DNA of 64,000 nt from Mucilaginibacter oryzae (GTDB lineage Bacteria; Bacteroidota; Bacteroidia; Sphingobacteriales; Sphingobacteriaceae): positions 41,652-105,651 of the forward strand of contig NZ_QGHA01000014.1 of assembly GCF_003148845.1 (NCBI RefSeq), written 5' to 3'. Numbering within the stretch: the first letter of the stretch is position 1; each line of letters begins with the position of its first letter. Positions 1 to 9,957 of the stretch are shown here, piece by piece. Below the pieces are notes generated by a model. That model saw only the letters and a program-made list of their open reading frames with translations. It made no database searches and was not told where the DNA came from. The position numbers were made by a program, and so were the translations under genes.

Positions 1-220
1 TTCTGATTAATGCGTTGTATTGTTTTTCCAGATGCGACGCTAATTTTACGGCATCAAAATCTCCGGTATTGAAAAGATCAATATCAATGGATTCTCTATG
101 GCCCAGCTTTAATGCTAAAGCGGTTCCGCCAACAAGGTAAAAAGATTTGAATTGCTGATCACGCATCAGCTTGTAGATTAGATCCAGTGTCCCTGGTTTA
201 ACTGTTTCTTCGTGTAACAT
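1..220 (-). CDS. AbiEii/AbiGii-type nucleotidyltransferase, C-terminus outside window
   Basis: The minus strand reads ATG at 218-220 and stays open to the window edge (73 codons seen). The visible N-terminus carries YLVGGTALALKLGHRES followed by IDIDLF, the G-G and D-x-D core of the nucleotidyltransferase fold used by AbiEii/AbiGii toxins (DUF1814). Members act as toxins in two-gene abortive-infection or type IV toxin-antitoxin modules. The start overlaps the end of the DUF6922 gene by 43 nt, so the two are translationally coupled. Both lie beside a decayed integrase, which fits mobile accessory DNA. The family call is firm; toxicity is inferred. Confidence 0.8.
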   Translation of the reverse strand, partial: MLHEETVKPGTLDLIYKLMRDQQFKSFYLVGGTALALKLGHRESIDIDLFNTGDFDAVKLASHLEKQYNALIR

Positions 221-678
221 TTGAGCTCAGTTTTGCTCAACTGAAAATATTCACAAACAGCTTCTACAGTCATATCGGTTAAATAGTTGATTTCTTCCTT
301 TAAAGCGTGGATCAGATTATCCTGGCCATAAAATCGTATTATCTCTTTCCAATCTGATTGATCGCCTTTATTAAGCACCCGCTCAATAATAGTCAGTCTT
401 GACCGTCTCCAATCAATTTTATCAAACTCAAAGTCCCAGAATAATACGGGCGATAGATTGGGTCTGCTGATTTTCTGTATCAGAGGCTGCCGTTCTATTT
501 TAACCTCGTCATTTTCGAATGGGATCTTTTTTTTAGAAAGATAATTATTAAGGGTATGATAATTAAAATCCGGGTAGCTATCGCAAAAACCTTTCAGACT
601 TGAAAATACATCAATATCAATGCCTGCAAAACGTTTCCATTGTACCAACACCACCCTTTTATTGATTTCTTTTATCAT
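178..678 (-). CDS. DUF6922-type partner of the AbiEii gene
   Basis: Protein of 166 residues with a basic N-terminus and a core LFWDFEFDKIDWRRSRLTII..VL.KGDQSDW.EIIRFYG that I recognise as the DUF6922 pattern. Such proteins typically precede AbiEii-like nucleotidyltransferases and may be the antitoxin; that role is an inference. The frame extends to 705, but I prefer ATG 678 because a minus-strand TAAATTTG (-7 box type) sits at 682-689, leaving almost no leader. Its 3' end overlaps the toxin-like gene by 43 nt. Confidence 0.65.
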   Translation of the reverse strand: MIKEINKRVVLVQWKRFAGIDIDVFSSLKGFCDSYPDFNYHTLNNYLSKKKIPFENDEVKIERQPLIQKISRPNLSPVLFWDFEFDKIDWRRSRLTIIERVLNKGDQSDWKEIIRFYGQDNLIHALKEEINYLTDMTVEAVCEYFQLSKTELKCYTKKQLNQGHWI

Positions 679-748
679 ACCCAAATTTAACCAATAACTA
701 TACAAAGTGCCTAATATTTGTGAATATTTGTCAATTGAAGGTTAGTAG

Positions 749-1972
749 TTAGTTAATTGATGATAACTTGGTCTTAAGTGTAGCCATATCGGAACTGATC
801 TTATGATCCATTACTTTAGCATAAATCTGTGTAGTTTTAATGCTGGTGTGACCCATCATTTTCGCTACACTCTCAATCGGAACGCCGTTATTAAGTGTTA
901 CAGTTGTAGCAAACGTGTGTCTGGCGATATGGAAGGTCAGTAATTTGGCAATACCACACAAGTCGGCAATTTCCTTTAAATAGGCATTCATTTTTTGATT
1001 GCTCATTACCGGTAGCAATAGGTCATCGACAATACATTGCGGATTGTCTTCGTATCTTTCGATTACTTTTAACGCTGCCGGCAAAATGGGAATGCGAGAT
1101 AGGGTATCTGTTTTCTGGCGGTTAGTGTAAATCCACAGATCACCATCGATCCCCTTAACCATTTCAGAACGTTTAAGCTTCTTAACATCTACATAGGCAA
1201 GTCCGGTGTAACAGCTAAACAGAAAATATCCCTAACCAATTGCAGCCTTTCTACGGGAAATTGCTTATCCGCAATCGCTCTCAATTCTTCTCTTGTCAGC
1301 ACTACCCGATGAACTTTCTTTGTTTTGGGTTTATAATTCAGATAGGGATCAACTGTAAGCCAGCCATTTCCTAAACAGATACGGACAATCTTGCCCAAGT
1401 TTTTAATATACTTGATCGCCGAATTATTCGCACACCTACGCACGCTCCGCAGGTAGTATTCAAAGTCATTCAGGAATTCAAAATTGATTTTGGTGATAGG
1501 TATATCAGATACATTATACTGCCCTTGCATGAAATCTTTAGTATGCATTAAGGCCGTTTCGTAACGCTGCAGTGTGCTCTTCTCAAATTCCTGTCCTACC
1601 AGGCTGCGCATCTTTTGATTATGATCTTCAAACACGCTAATCAAGGTGCGTACCTTTTCTGTTTTACCAATAAATAAAGCGATTTTTGAGACTTTCGGCG
1701 GTAACCATTTCGTCATTAGCCGTCATCCATCGATGAATCTCCTGGGCTTTGGCTTGTAAAGTGTCGAGATAAGAGTTTAGGGTTCGAGCGTCTTCTTTGG
1801 TGCCGATAGCACGGTCTGCTTGTGTATTCCAGCGGGATGGGTCGCAAGTTTTGCCGGTTGAGGCTTCAGCTCTTTGACCATCAACGGTAAACCGCAGATA
1901 AATGGCTACAGGACCGTTCTTGTAGGTAGAGCGCTTCTTTAAATAAAAAAGCAAATTGATGTTAGTTCTCAT
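749..1972 (-). pseudogene. Tyrosine recombinase (integrase) with two frameshifts
   Basis: Three reading frames join into one Bacteroidota-type site-specific recombinase of about 406 residues. The arm-binding domain starts MRTNINLLFYLKKRS (ATG at 1972). The SAM-like core-binding domain follows in a second frame, and the catalytic domain, with HIARHTFATT, GHTSIKTTQIY and the nucleophilic Tyr, lies in a third. Frame 1 is lost at 1669-1678, where AATA is tandemly duplicated (+4 bp); removing one copy restores NRFIGKTEKV. Frame 2 is lost at 1223-1226, where a homopolymer of four A (T on the coding strand) needs a fifth to restore DIFLFSCYTGLAYVDV. The gene is inactive unless these are sequencing errors. 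It lies 250 bp from tRNA-Asp, a common integration site. Confidence 0.88.
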
Positions 1973-2164
1973 TACAAATGAATTAAATAGTGAAACAAAA
2001 TTGATTATTCCATCATTTGCAATCAAGATGTTCACTCGCTGAACATCTTCTATATCAGTTACTTATGGTGTTTCTGGTGAGCATTTTTTTAGCTTTAATA
2101 TGCTCACCGAATTGCTCACCTTTTTTATGCTAAAACATGCATATTTTGGTGTTTTCGGACAAAC

Positions 2165-2199
2165 AAAAAAGCCTGTAAATCGATGATTTACAGGCTTTT
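2165..2199. terminator. Bidirectional hairpin terminator
   Basis: An 11-bp perfect stem, GCCTGTAAATC at 2171-2181 and its complement at 2185-2195, encloses a 3-nt loop. Six A precede it and four T follow, so it can stop transcription on both strands. It separates tRNA-Asp from the integrase remnant. Confidence 0.8.
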
Positions 2200-2223
2200 A
2201 GTCAATTTTGACATTGCTTTCTG

Positions 2224-2297
2224 CGGAATGGACGGGACTCGAACCCGCGACCCCATGCGTGACAGGCATGTATTCTAACCGGCTGAACTACCACTCC
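2224..2297 (-). tRNA. tRNA-Asp (GUC)
   Basis: Canonical cloverleaf on the minus strand, 74 nt without encoded CCA. The acceptor stem is GGAGTGG/CCATTCC with one G-U pair, the anticodon stem is CATGC/GCATG, the loop is CTGTCAC with anticodon GTC, and the discriminator is G. It is the ordinary Asp decoder and the reference for the odd GUC-bearing tRNA-like genes near 63.4-63.7 kb. A degraded integrase lies downstream, so this may be an old attachment site, but I see no duplicated 3' tRNA end within the window. Confidence 0.95.
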
Positions 2298-2466
2298 TCC
2301 CATTTGGGAGTGCAAATATAAAAATCATTTCACTTCATACAAAATCTTTTTTAAAGAAAAACTATCAAAATATCAGACCCGGTTAAAAGTCTTGTTCAGC
2401 GACAGGTTAAAACCTTTATTATCAGTAACCAATCAAACACATGGAAACATCCGGAGGTCTAAAAAA

Positions 2467-4842
2467 TCATCGTACCTCAAAACTAAAATACCGGCTCCCG
2501 ACGTCGCCCCAATCAGTTATTCCCTGCACCACGCCGATATATTTTCCTGGGATATCTGATGTGTAAAATGATACCTGGTTTTTCTGTTGCAATCCGGCTT
2601 TAATTTCCGGCGCCCAGTAAAGTGTGGTTCTGAAGTCGGGTAAATGGCTTTTTAAGGTACTGGTATCATAAACAGGCGCATAAAACTCCCGCTGAAGCTG
2701 CAGCCCTTCATAATCAAGCACAACAGCATGCGGATCTATTTCTACACCCCCAAGGTCGCCTTTATAGGTTGTGAAACTTAAGATCCCCTCATGTACCGAC
2801 GGCCCCCAGTAGTATCTGTAGGGTACATCTTCAAGCTTTCTTACCTTTAACGGATCAATGGCCATCACTTTATCAATATTAAACACAGGCACATCATCCA
2901 GCAAGACCAGGGGATCGCCGTCAAGGAATCCGTTACCGTTAAGCACTTTGATATGATATCTTTTTTGCGATCTGGTAACCCATACTTCCCGCACATACTC
3001 CCTCAGCACCTCCTCCATAGTGGTAAAGCGCGTGTAATTGTCTAACAGGTAGGTTTTATAAGGCACTGCATAAAAACCGGAGCTATCAACTCCGGGGTTA
3101 AAAAAGTTCCTGATCTTGTTTCCCGAATAAGTATTTTGAACCTGTACAGCAAGGCTATGCTCTTCAACAGCCCGTCGCATAGCGGGAAGCAGTTGAAATT
3201 CAGGTTCACTATAAGCAGATATCTGTTCAGAAAAAGGACTAAAAATATCAATGCGGTAAGTCGAGTCGCGCTCGGTATTGGTTTGGGCTACTATTTCGCC
3301 GGGGCCATAAAGCTGCGTTGTGTTAAAGGTGATTTTACCGGTGCTATCGCTGTTGGCAGCAAACAGTTGCACTCTTTTGCCCGGAACGCTTAAATAAGCT
3401 ACCACGTCTTTTAAAGGGGCGCCGGCTACTGTGCTGCTGATCTTTCCGGTTATCAGGTGGCCATCATGCTCGGGTAAAAAGGTAAATGAAGGCGTTTTAT
3501 TGTTTAAAATATTATCCCATTGAAAACGCCGCCAGCCCTGCGATAACATCAGGTTATCCAATGCTGCATCGGCCTCGGCTCCGGTATTCATGTAATAGGC
3601 CGCCGAGTCGATATTTCCACGTAGATCCGACCGAAGCCACAGATAGCTGAATATTTCACCCTCGTCAACCTGTTGCAAAGAATCAACCCGGTAAACAGAC
3701 ATAGACAGGTTTGCAGCCAAAGGCTTCCCGGCAGGGTCGCTCGCCGAAACATTAACGTTTACCTTTTTACGCAATGCATATTCCGATTGATCAGCCTTTG
3801 CCTCGAGCATAAGTTGCTTTTTGGGGCGTTTAAAATAAAGCCGTTCACAAACCGGGCGTTTAGCTTCATCAAAAATTGTAAGGTGCGATATACCCTCGCC
3901 CAACCTCGTTTTATCAAAACTGAAACGGGCTGTGCCATCGCTCACTACAGCGCTTTCGGCCACTGTAACGGTTTGTCTGGTATGGGCCACGAGATATATC
4001 GCTCCGGCGTTAACGTTTTTTGTTTTTACGATAACCTCGAGCTTTTCGTCGCCGTTGTTCAATGCCATCACATAACCCGCTTTATTAATAGCGGGTAGGT
4101 CTTTTTTAACCGAGGCGCTTTTGTCAATTTTTACAATGGCTTTATAGGTATCACCGGCCACGGGGCTAAACAAAAAGTTCCCCATGCCAAACTTTAAAGG
4201 GCGAAAGCGTAAAACGGTATCGTTGCGCTGGTTTACTATAACCCCACTAAAGTTATTGACAGCGCCGTTTGGGTTACTCACCTTAAAAGCAACTTTACTG
4301 GTAATGCCCTCAATCAGGTTGCCACCCTCCGGAAAAAACTGTACTTCATAGCTTGCTGTCACCTTTACAGGGGCGGGCGGTGATTTGAGCGGGTTAACAA
4401 TAGTTATGCTTTTTTCAAAATAATAACCGGCATCAAAGTTTTTCATCCAGTTAGTGTAGGCTCGCAGTTTATAGTTGCCGTTAACAAGCGAGACAGGGAT
4501 GTATAACGACCCGCTTCCAAGCCCTTTATCAACCGCAATTTTGGCCTGCATTACCGGGTTTTGTTTACTATCAAGCACATCAACATAAGCAACCTTACTT
4601 AAATCAAGCGGCTTTTGGTTATCTGCGTTAACGATATAGGCTTTAAACCATAAAATTTCGCCGGGCATATAAACGCTTTTGTCGGTATGTAAAAACACTT
4701 TTTCCTGAACGGCGGACTGATAATATTGATCAGCGCTTTTTACAATTTGATTGAGTACCTGCGCAAAACAATTTGCCGGTAAAAACAATAATACCGAAAA
4801 CAAAAAAGCTATAGTTTCAACAACCTGTATAATTTTCTTCAT
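2467..4842 (-). CDS. Exported MG2-like (macroglobulin-fold) protein
   Basis: Protein of 791 residues with an N-terminal signal peptide ending near CFAQ. Residues about 40-150 (EKVFLHTDKSVYMPGEILWFKAYIV...GNYKLRAYTNWM) match the MG2 domain of alpha-2-macroglobulin-like proteins, but no CxEQ thioester motif is visible, so it is not a trapping macroglobulin. A later segment resembles a carboxypeptidase-regulatory beta-sandwich. Such proteins commonly follow TonB receptor/DUF4249 pairs in Bacteroidota and presumably act in the periplasm or at the outer membrane. It starts 50 bp after the DUF4249 gene and is probably the last gene of that operon. Confidence 0.7.
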   Translation of the reverse strand: MKKIIQVVETIAFLFSVLLFLPANCFAQVLNQIVKSADQYYQSAVQEKVFLHTDKSVYMPGEILWFKAYIVNADNQKPLDLSKVAYVDVLDSKQNPVMQAKIAVDKGLGSGSLYIPVSLVNGNYKLRAYTNWMKNFDAGYYFEKSITIVNPLKSPPAPVKVTASYEVQFFPEGGNLIEGITSKVAFKVSNPNGAVNNFSGVIVNQRNDTVLRFRPLKFGMGNFLFSPVAGDTYKAIVKIDKSASVKKDLPAINKAGYVMALNNGDEKLEVIVKTKNVNAGAIYLVAHTRQTVTVAESAVVSDGTARFSFDKTRLGEGISHLTIFDEAKRPVCERLYFKRPKKQLMLEAKADQSEYALRKKVNVNVSASDPAGKPLAANLSMSVYRVDSLQQVDEGEIFSYLWLRSDLRGNIDSAAYYMNTGAEADAALDNLMLSQGWRRFQWDNILNNKTPSFTFLPEHDGHLITGKISSTVAGAPLKDVVAYLSVPGKRVQLFAANSDSTGKITFNTTQLYGPGEIVAQTNTERDSTYRIDIFSPFSEQISAYSEPEFQLLPAMRRAVEEHSLAVQVQNTYSGNKIRNFFNPGVDSSGFYAVPYKTYLLDNYTRFTTMEEVLREYVREVWVTRSQKRYHIKVLNGNGFLDGDPLVLLDDVPVFNIDKVMAIDPLKVRKLEDVPYRYYWGPSVHEGILSFTTYKGDLGGVEIDPHAVVLDYEGLQLQREFYAPVYDTSTLKSHLPDFRTTLYWAPEIKAGLQQKNQVSFYTSDIPGKYIGVVQGITDWGDVGSRYFSFEVR

Positions 4843-4892
4843 AGCCCTAAAGCTGTTTTTTTTATTTTAGAGGATATATCCTGTTTTAGTTA

Positions 4893-6077
4893 TCATTTTT
4901 TTTCGATCCAGAATGGTGGTGTCTGAACATTCCCCCTGATCCTGCAATCGGCACATTCTCTCGTTGAATAAGTATAGCCAATAACTGAAACCCGAGATGT
5001 TATCTGATCAACCGGGATAGCCCCGCCATTAATAATCATACTCAAAACATCGTTAGACCCTGTTTTAGGATTGGAAAATAATGCAGAATCCGGCTTGCCA
5101 CAATTATAAGGATAGGCTGTTAACCACTGCTTCGGCAAATCAGCGTTATCAATAAACACCCGTTTGGTTTGAACATTGGCAATGCTGATGTAGCCAATAA
5201 CCGGTTCGGCCATGTTTTTGAGATTATGAATGTTCCCGGTTAATTGTGATGGCTGGGCATCAAATATACTGCCCAGTTGCTCTGTGTTCTTTTTCAGATT
5301 TTCCCAAAATTGGTAGGCTTCTTTAGTTAATGTATATTGTTTAACCTGTATGGTATATCTCATTCCAATTTTTTCCGATTCGGGGGCAATTGTAGTAATA
5401 GGCTGCTGAAAAATAACATCCTGGCTCAGCTTAGCCGATGAACCTATCACTATTGTGCTCGATTTGCTGCCGGCGAAACAATAATAGCTTTGCTCGGCAG
5501 GTGTTCTAAAAACTACCTCTTTTTTGGTTTGATCAACCATAAATGATGATACATATCGCGCATGGAAGCGCCATGTTTCGGCATAGGACCATCTATAATA
5601 CCTCGAACTATTGGTAGCATCATGTGTGTTAACATATATCTGCAACTGGTTATTTTTCACCGCGAAGCCCACACTGTCAACCGGAGGTGTTCTTTTTACC
5701 TCTACATAATCTGAAGCGTATTCGTTACCATCGCCGGTTGTAATATGCAGGCGATATTTTTTGGTTACATCAAGGTTAAGCTGCGTAAGCGCATAATAAC
5801 CGTTGCCCTGAGGTACAAGCGGAAAACTTGCTCCTTCTTCTCCCTCAACCTTAACCTCGCAATTATCAACTCCGCTTGTTTTGGTACTGGCGGATATATT
5901 TACGGTTTTACTTAACCTAACGATGGTTGAATCGTAGCCATTATTGATTACTGCTTCTACTACAAAGTAACTGTTAGGGGCGGTAATTGCACCGGGATTG
6001 TAGGGCTTTTTACAATTGCCTAATACCAGTATCGTTAAAAGGCCTGCCCAAAAACTATATTTCTTTATTATCTCCAT
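4893..6077 (-). CDS. DUF4249 domain lipoprotein
   Basis: Protein of about 394 residues with a lipoprotein-like signal peptide (LLTILVLGNCKKPYNPG; Cys followed by KK as in Bacteroidota surface lipoproteins). The body shows DUF4249 traits: an N-terminal beta-sandwich (YFVVEAVINNGYDSTIVRLSKTV) and a C-terminal CADCRIRG Cys pair. GTG at 6080 is possible, but ATG 6075-6077 is a better start. It lies 3 bp after the TonB receptor stop, so the two are co-transcribed. Family members accompany TonB receptors in a SusD-like position; the ligand is unknown. Confidence 0.82.
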   Translation of the reverse strand: MEIIKKYSFWAGLLTILVLGNCKKPYNPGAITAPNSYFVVEAVINNGYDSTIVRLSKTVNISASTKTSGVDNCEVKVEGEEGASFPLVPQGNGYYALTQLNLDVTKKYRLHITTGDGNEYASDYVEVKRTPPVDSVGFAVKNNQLQIYVNTHDATNSSRYYRWSYAETWRFHARYVSSFMVDQTKKEVVFRTPAEQSYYCFAGSKSSTIVIGSSAKLSQDVIFQQPITTIAPESEKIGMRYTIQVKQYTLTKEAYQFWENLKKNTEQLGSIFDAQPSQLTGNIHNLKNMAEPVIGYISIANVQTKRVFIDNADLPKQWLTAYPYNCGKPDSALFSNPKTGSNDVLSMIINGGAIPVDQITSRVSVIGYTYSTRECADCRIRGNVQTPPFWIEKK

Positions 6078-6080
6078 CAC

Positions 6081-8864
6081 TTAAAATCTGATATTGTAGT
6101 TAATAAACGGTATTGGCTTAGCAAAAATGGATAGTTTGTAACCGCTAATTACGCCGCCCTGCTCCGTAAAATAAGTTGAATAGGCGTTTTGCCTGCCGGT
6201 TAAATTGTAAACGCCGATAGTAAACGAGTTATGAGTAAGCTGATGCACTTTGTGATTACCTTCAATATTCATCGAAAAATCTGAGCGGAAATAATCTGGT
6301 ATTCGATAAGCATTCCTGTCCGAATAAAATACACGCTCCGAGCCGCCATACTCATATTTGGCAATAGGCAGTGTTATTGGCCTGCCAGTACTATAAGTTA
6401 AATTAAGCGAAACGCTAAACCGGTGCGAAAAGCGGTAATTGCCTATAAAATTAAAATCATGCGGTTTATCAAAATTGGCGGGGTAGTAAGCGCCGCCGTT
6501 AATCAATTCGCCGGCATTGGGGTCATTTTGCCTTAAAAAGGTACGCGAATAGGTATAGCTTATCCAGCCGTTAGCTTTACCGGTGGTTTTCTTAATTAAA
6601 AATTCAATGCCGTAAGCCTTGCCCTGGGTACCTATAACATCGGTTTCAATGTGGTGGTTTAACACTAGGTTGGCGCCGCTTTTATAATCCAGATAATCTC
6701 TCAGGCGTTTATAATAAATCTCAACCGAGGTTTCGATGGTGTTTGATTTGAGGTTATGGTACAAGCCCAGTGATACCTGGTCGCCATATTGAGGTTTGAT
6801 ATTGGGATCGCTCAACTGCCAAACATCAGTAGGAGCAATGGCTGTGGTATTTGATAACAGGTGGATATATTGCCTTAAAGTATTATAACCGCCCTTTATT
6901 GATGTATTGTCGCCCACCTGGTACCTTGCCGAAACCCTGATTTCGGGCCCGGAATAGGTTTTAATAAACTTACCACCGGTGTAGTTGGTACTGTCCAAAA
7001 AGTTTGAACTTGTTTTAGGAAGGTTGGGGGCGTAATTGTAAACAGTTTGCGGCCCCAGGTAATTATATATCGAATAGCGCAGGCCGCCGCTTATAGAAAA
7101 ATCCTCGTTAACATCAAATTTATCACCTAAGTACAAGGCGCTTTCCAGGGCCTGCTGCGCGGCTACAACATCCGGAGCTACTAATGATTGCGGGCCGTTG
7201 GGCTGAAAATTGCCGGGATGAAGTTTGTAATAAATAGAGCTTACGCCAAAATCGATGGTGTTTTTACGGTCATGATAAAAAGTGAAATCGGCTTTAAAAT
7301 TTCTTTGATTAACATCAAAGTTAAGCTTGTAAGCATTTACCGGGTTTACGGTGCTGCCGATATCATATTGATACCTGTCTATCCCGGCTGTAATTACGCT
7401 GAATAACTTATTGTTGAAATTATGCTTCCACTTCAGGTTGATGTTTTTATTACTGTAGCCGTACGAAGTATCGCTGTTGAGTTTGAATTTATCTTTGCTG
7501 AGGTAAGTAGTTAAATACAGGCTGTTTTTATCGTCAAACTGGTGGCTGATATCGAGGTTAACATCATAAAATGAAGCCTGGCTGTGCTTGTAGGCATCGG
7601 GCAGCAATTTTAGTAACCAATCAGAATAGGTGGTGCGGCCGCCAAATGAAAACGAGGTTTTATCTTTAATGATAGGCCCTTCCATATTGAGCCTGCTGGT
7701 TATTAAACCTATACCTGCCGAACCCGTAAATTTCTTTTTATTACCCTCGCGGTTGGTAACATCCAGTACTGATGATAAACGGCCGCCAAAGCGCTCGGGG
7801 ATACTGCTTTTATACAATTCAATATCCTTAACAATATCAGGGTTAAAAGACGAAAAGAAACCGAAGAAGTGCGAAGGGTTATAAATGGTGGCGTCGTTCA
7901 TCAAAATAAGGTTCTGATCGGCCGAGCCGCCGCGCACGTTGAAGCCCGTTGTGGCCTCACCTACTGATTGTACGCCCGGTAAAGTAAGCACTACGCGCAA
8001 TATGTCCGCTTCGCCAAATACGGTGGGCACCTGCTTAATGCTTTTTATATCCAGTTTATTAACGCCTAACTGTACATTACGAACGTTTGCCACCTTTTCG
8101 GCCGATATTTTCACTTCCTTCAGGCTGGTAACCTGCTCCTTCATCTCGATGATGATTTTACCATCCGAGTAAAGCACTATTTGCCGCCGGGTATCGCGCA
8201 TGCCAATCCCCCTGATGCTTAGGATTTGCCGCCCTTTTGGTAATTTGATGGTGAAATAACCAAACTGGTCTGTGGCCACACCTGTTTTGGTATTGGTAAC
8301 ATAAATACTGGCTCCCACTATCGATTCACCCGATTTTGACTCTTTTACATAGCCCGAAAGCGTAGCCATACCCGGTTCAATGGTATTTGTTTTGACGCCT
8401 ATTTCGTATAACTTGTTTTCGGTAGTGGCTTCGGGTATTTTCTTATCCTTATCATTAAACGCGTTGTCGGCCTCCACCAATGAGTTTCCGGTATTGGCCG
8501 CCGTGGCATTTGCCGGGGTAATATCAAAATAGCCAACGGCCAGTCCGGTTTGTATTTCACGTCCTTTGGTTAAAAAAACCTGCTGTTGTTTGGTGATGGC
8601 ATAGCCGAAGCCTGTATTTTTAAAAGCAAGAGCAAGCACGGCCTCCAGCGGTTTATCGGTTACCTGTACAGTAACTTTTAAACTATCAAACTGTGCTGCA
8701 TCATAAAAAAAACGGTAACTGGTTTTTGCCTCCAGTTCGGTTACAAACTGATCGATAGTAGCCTGCTGAAAGTTTACGCTGATTAATTTTACCGGGTTCT
8801 GCTGGGCATAACCAAGTTTTATGATTGTCAAAAAACAGAAACTCAAAAAGTAAATTTTTTTCAT
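6081..8864 (-). CDS. TonB-dependent outer-membrane receptor with STN and carboxypeptidase-like domains
   Basis: Protein of 927 residues. A signal peptide ends at GYAQ. An STN/secretin-N domain follows at about 25-105 (VNFQQATIDQFVTELEAKTSYRFFYD), then a carboxypeptidase-regulatory beta-sandwich at about 165-250 (SGYVKESKSGESIVGASIYV), a plug (QVPTVFGEADILRVVLTLPGVQSVGE...GFNVRGGSADQNLILMNDATIYNPSH) and a 22-strand-type barrel ending in the aromatic NYNIRF. STN domains usually talk to FecR-type anti-sigma factors, but no sigma/anti-sigma pair lies nearby. It probably imports an oligomeric or metal-bound nutrient together with the DUF4249 lipoprotein. Confidence 0.93.
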   Translation of the reverse strand: MKKIYFLSFCFLTIIKLGYAQQNPVKLISVNFQQATIDQFVTELEAKTSYRFFYDAAQFDSLKVTVQVTDKPLEAVLALAFKNTGFGYAITKQQQVFLTKGREIQTGLAVGYFDITPANATAANTGNSLVEADNAFNDKDKKIPEATTENKLYEIGVKTNTIEPGMATLSGYVKESKSGESIVGASIYVTNTKTGVATDQFGYFTIKLPKGRQILSIRGIGMRDTRRQIVLYSDGKIIIEMKEQVTSLKEVKISAEKVANVRNVQLGVNKLDIKSIKQVPTVFGEADILRVVLTLPGVQSVGEATTGFNVRGGSADQNLILMNDATIYNPSHFFGFFSSFNPDIVKDIELYKSSIPERFGGRLSSVLDVTNREGNKKKFTGSAGIGLITSRLNMEGPIIKDKTSFSFGGRTTYSDWLLKLLPDAYKHSQASFYDVNLDISHQFDDKNSLYLTTYLSKDKFKLNSDTSYGYSNKNINLKWKHNFNNKLFSVITAGIDRYQYDIGSTVNPVNAYKLNFDVNQRNFKADFTFYHDRKNTIDFGVSSIYYKLHPGNFQPNGPQSLVAPDVVAAQQALESALYLGDKFDVNEDFSISGGLRYSIYNYLGPQTVYNYAPNLPKTSSNFLDSTNYTGGKFIKTYSGPEIRVSARYQVGDNTSIKGGYNTLRQYIHLLSNTTAIAPTDVWQLSDPNIKPQYGDQVSLGLYHNLKSNTIETSVEIYYKRLRDYLDYKSGANLVLNHHIETDVIGTQGKAYGIEFLIKKTTGKANGWISYTYSRTFLRQNDPNAGELINGGAYYPANFDKPHDFNFIGNYRFSHRFSVSLNLTYSTGRPITLPIAKYEYGGSERVFYSDRNAYRIPDYFRSDFSMNIEGNHKVHQLTHNSFTIGVYNLTGRQNAYSTYFTEQGGVISGYKLSIFAKPIPFINYNIRF

Positions 8865-8930
8865 CCGGGATGGTTAATTTTTTATTGCATCAATACACAT
8901 AAAACCGGTTTTGCCAGGCAATTTTTTGCT

Positions 8931-9665
8931 TTAGTTTTCAAGCTCATCATAATGTTTAACAATAGCGATCATCGAAGTTTCCGGGTTATTGCGATAATCG
9001 ATATGATTTGTCTTTATAAACCTGTTCAATTCCTTTTTCCGGTCTTTAAACAAGGAAAGCAGCGAGCTTTTCCCCGAAAAGCGAAAATATTCGTCGCCCC
9101 TTTTTAGATAGTAATCTTCAGTTGCTGCAAAAAAAGTTTCGAGTGAGGTATTTCCGGTAGTTGTCTGTATGGATTTCGACCTTTTGGCAAACAGGGTTAC
9201 ATGGCGGCCGGCAAAAAGCTGGTCGTAAAATCCTGTAGGCACCTTTTTTGCGCCTGCTAACGAATCGGCTTTAATTCTTACAAAATAATGGCCGAGCAAC
9301 GAAAAATCAGTTACGCGTTCGCTAAGCAGCGATATTTTGGTGAAGTTGTTATAGAGCAAAATAACCAGAGCGTCTTTATTCAAGTCGTACAGCATGGGTA
9401 CATTGCTGTAATCGGTCCGGTCATATTTTACACGGCCCGGTCCGAACGCGCTTACATCAAATACATAAGCATTACCTTTTATATAAGGCGGATAAAACTC
9501 ATACTCTGGCCCATTGTACAGGTGCGATTGTTTGCCTATTGCTGTATAATACCCGGCAATTACATGGTTAATCCCGGCACTATCCGTAGCTGTTTGTGCC
9601 GATACCTTACCGGTTAAAATAATGCCGCAGGCGAAGATTAAGGTCAGGAGGTTTTTTTTGATCAT
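8931..9665 (-). CDS. Exported protein of unknown function
   Basis: Protein of 244 residues with a clear signal peptide (MIKKNLLTLIFACGIILTGKVSAQ). The mature part starts with INHVIAGYYTAIGKQSHLYNGPEYEFYPPYIKGN, a pattern I associate with small exported proteins encoded beside TonB/DUF4249 operons, but I cannot name a domain. It lies 66 bp upstream of the TonB receptor on the same strand and is plausibly the first gene of that operon. No clear TTTG/TAnnTTTG promoter was found in the 290 bp upstream. Confidence 0.6.
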   Translation of the reverse strand: MIKKNLLTLIFACGIILTGKVSAQTATDSAGINHVIAGYYTAIGKQSHLYNGPEYEFYPPYIKGNAYVFDVSAFGPGRVKYDRTDYSNVPMLYDLNKDALVILLYNNFTKISLLSERVTDFSLLGHYFVRIKADSLAGAKKVPTGFYDQLFAGRHVTLFAKRSKSIQTTTGNTSLETFFAATEDYYLKRGDEYFRFSGKSSLLSLFKDRKKELNRFIKTNHIDYRNNPETSMIAIVKHYDELEN

Positions 9666-9957
9666 TTATGCGCTCATAAAACCGGAAATTACATGACTTT
9701 GAGATAATTAAAAAATAAGCGCCGCTAAAAAATGTATTAATTGTGTTACAAGGCAGTAATAACAAGCGGGTTAATAAATTTAAACCAGGCTCTTCACATC
9801 CCCCTGTGTATTTAACATCTTTCTAAACCATAAACCTCAAAATGCCTTTTTAGTGCTTTTATTGGCTTTAAAATTAACATGTTACTAAATTCTAAACCGA
9901 AAATCCGAAATCCGAAATCAAAAACTTACTTTAGCAAACTTTTTATAAAACATTGTT

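Noticed and set aside
3673..4098. Plus-strand open frame of 141 codons
   Set aside because: It lies wholly opposite the MG2-like gene, has no recognisable domain and low-complexity composition; an antisense shadow.
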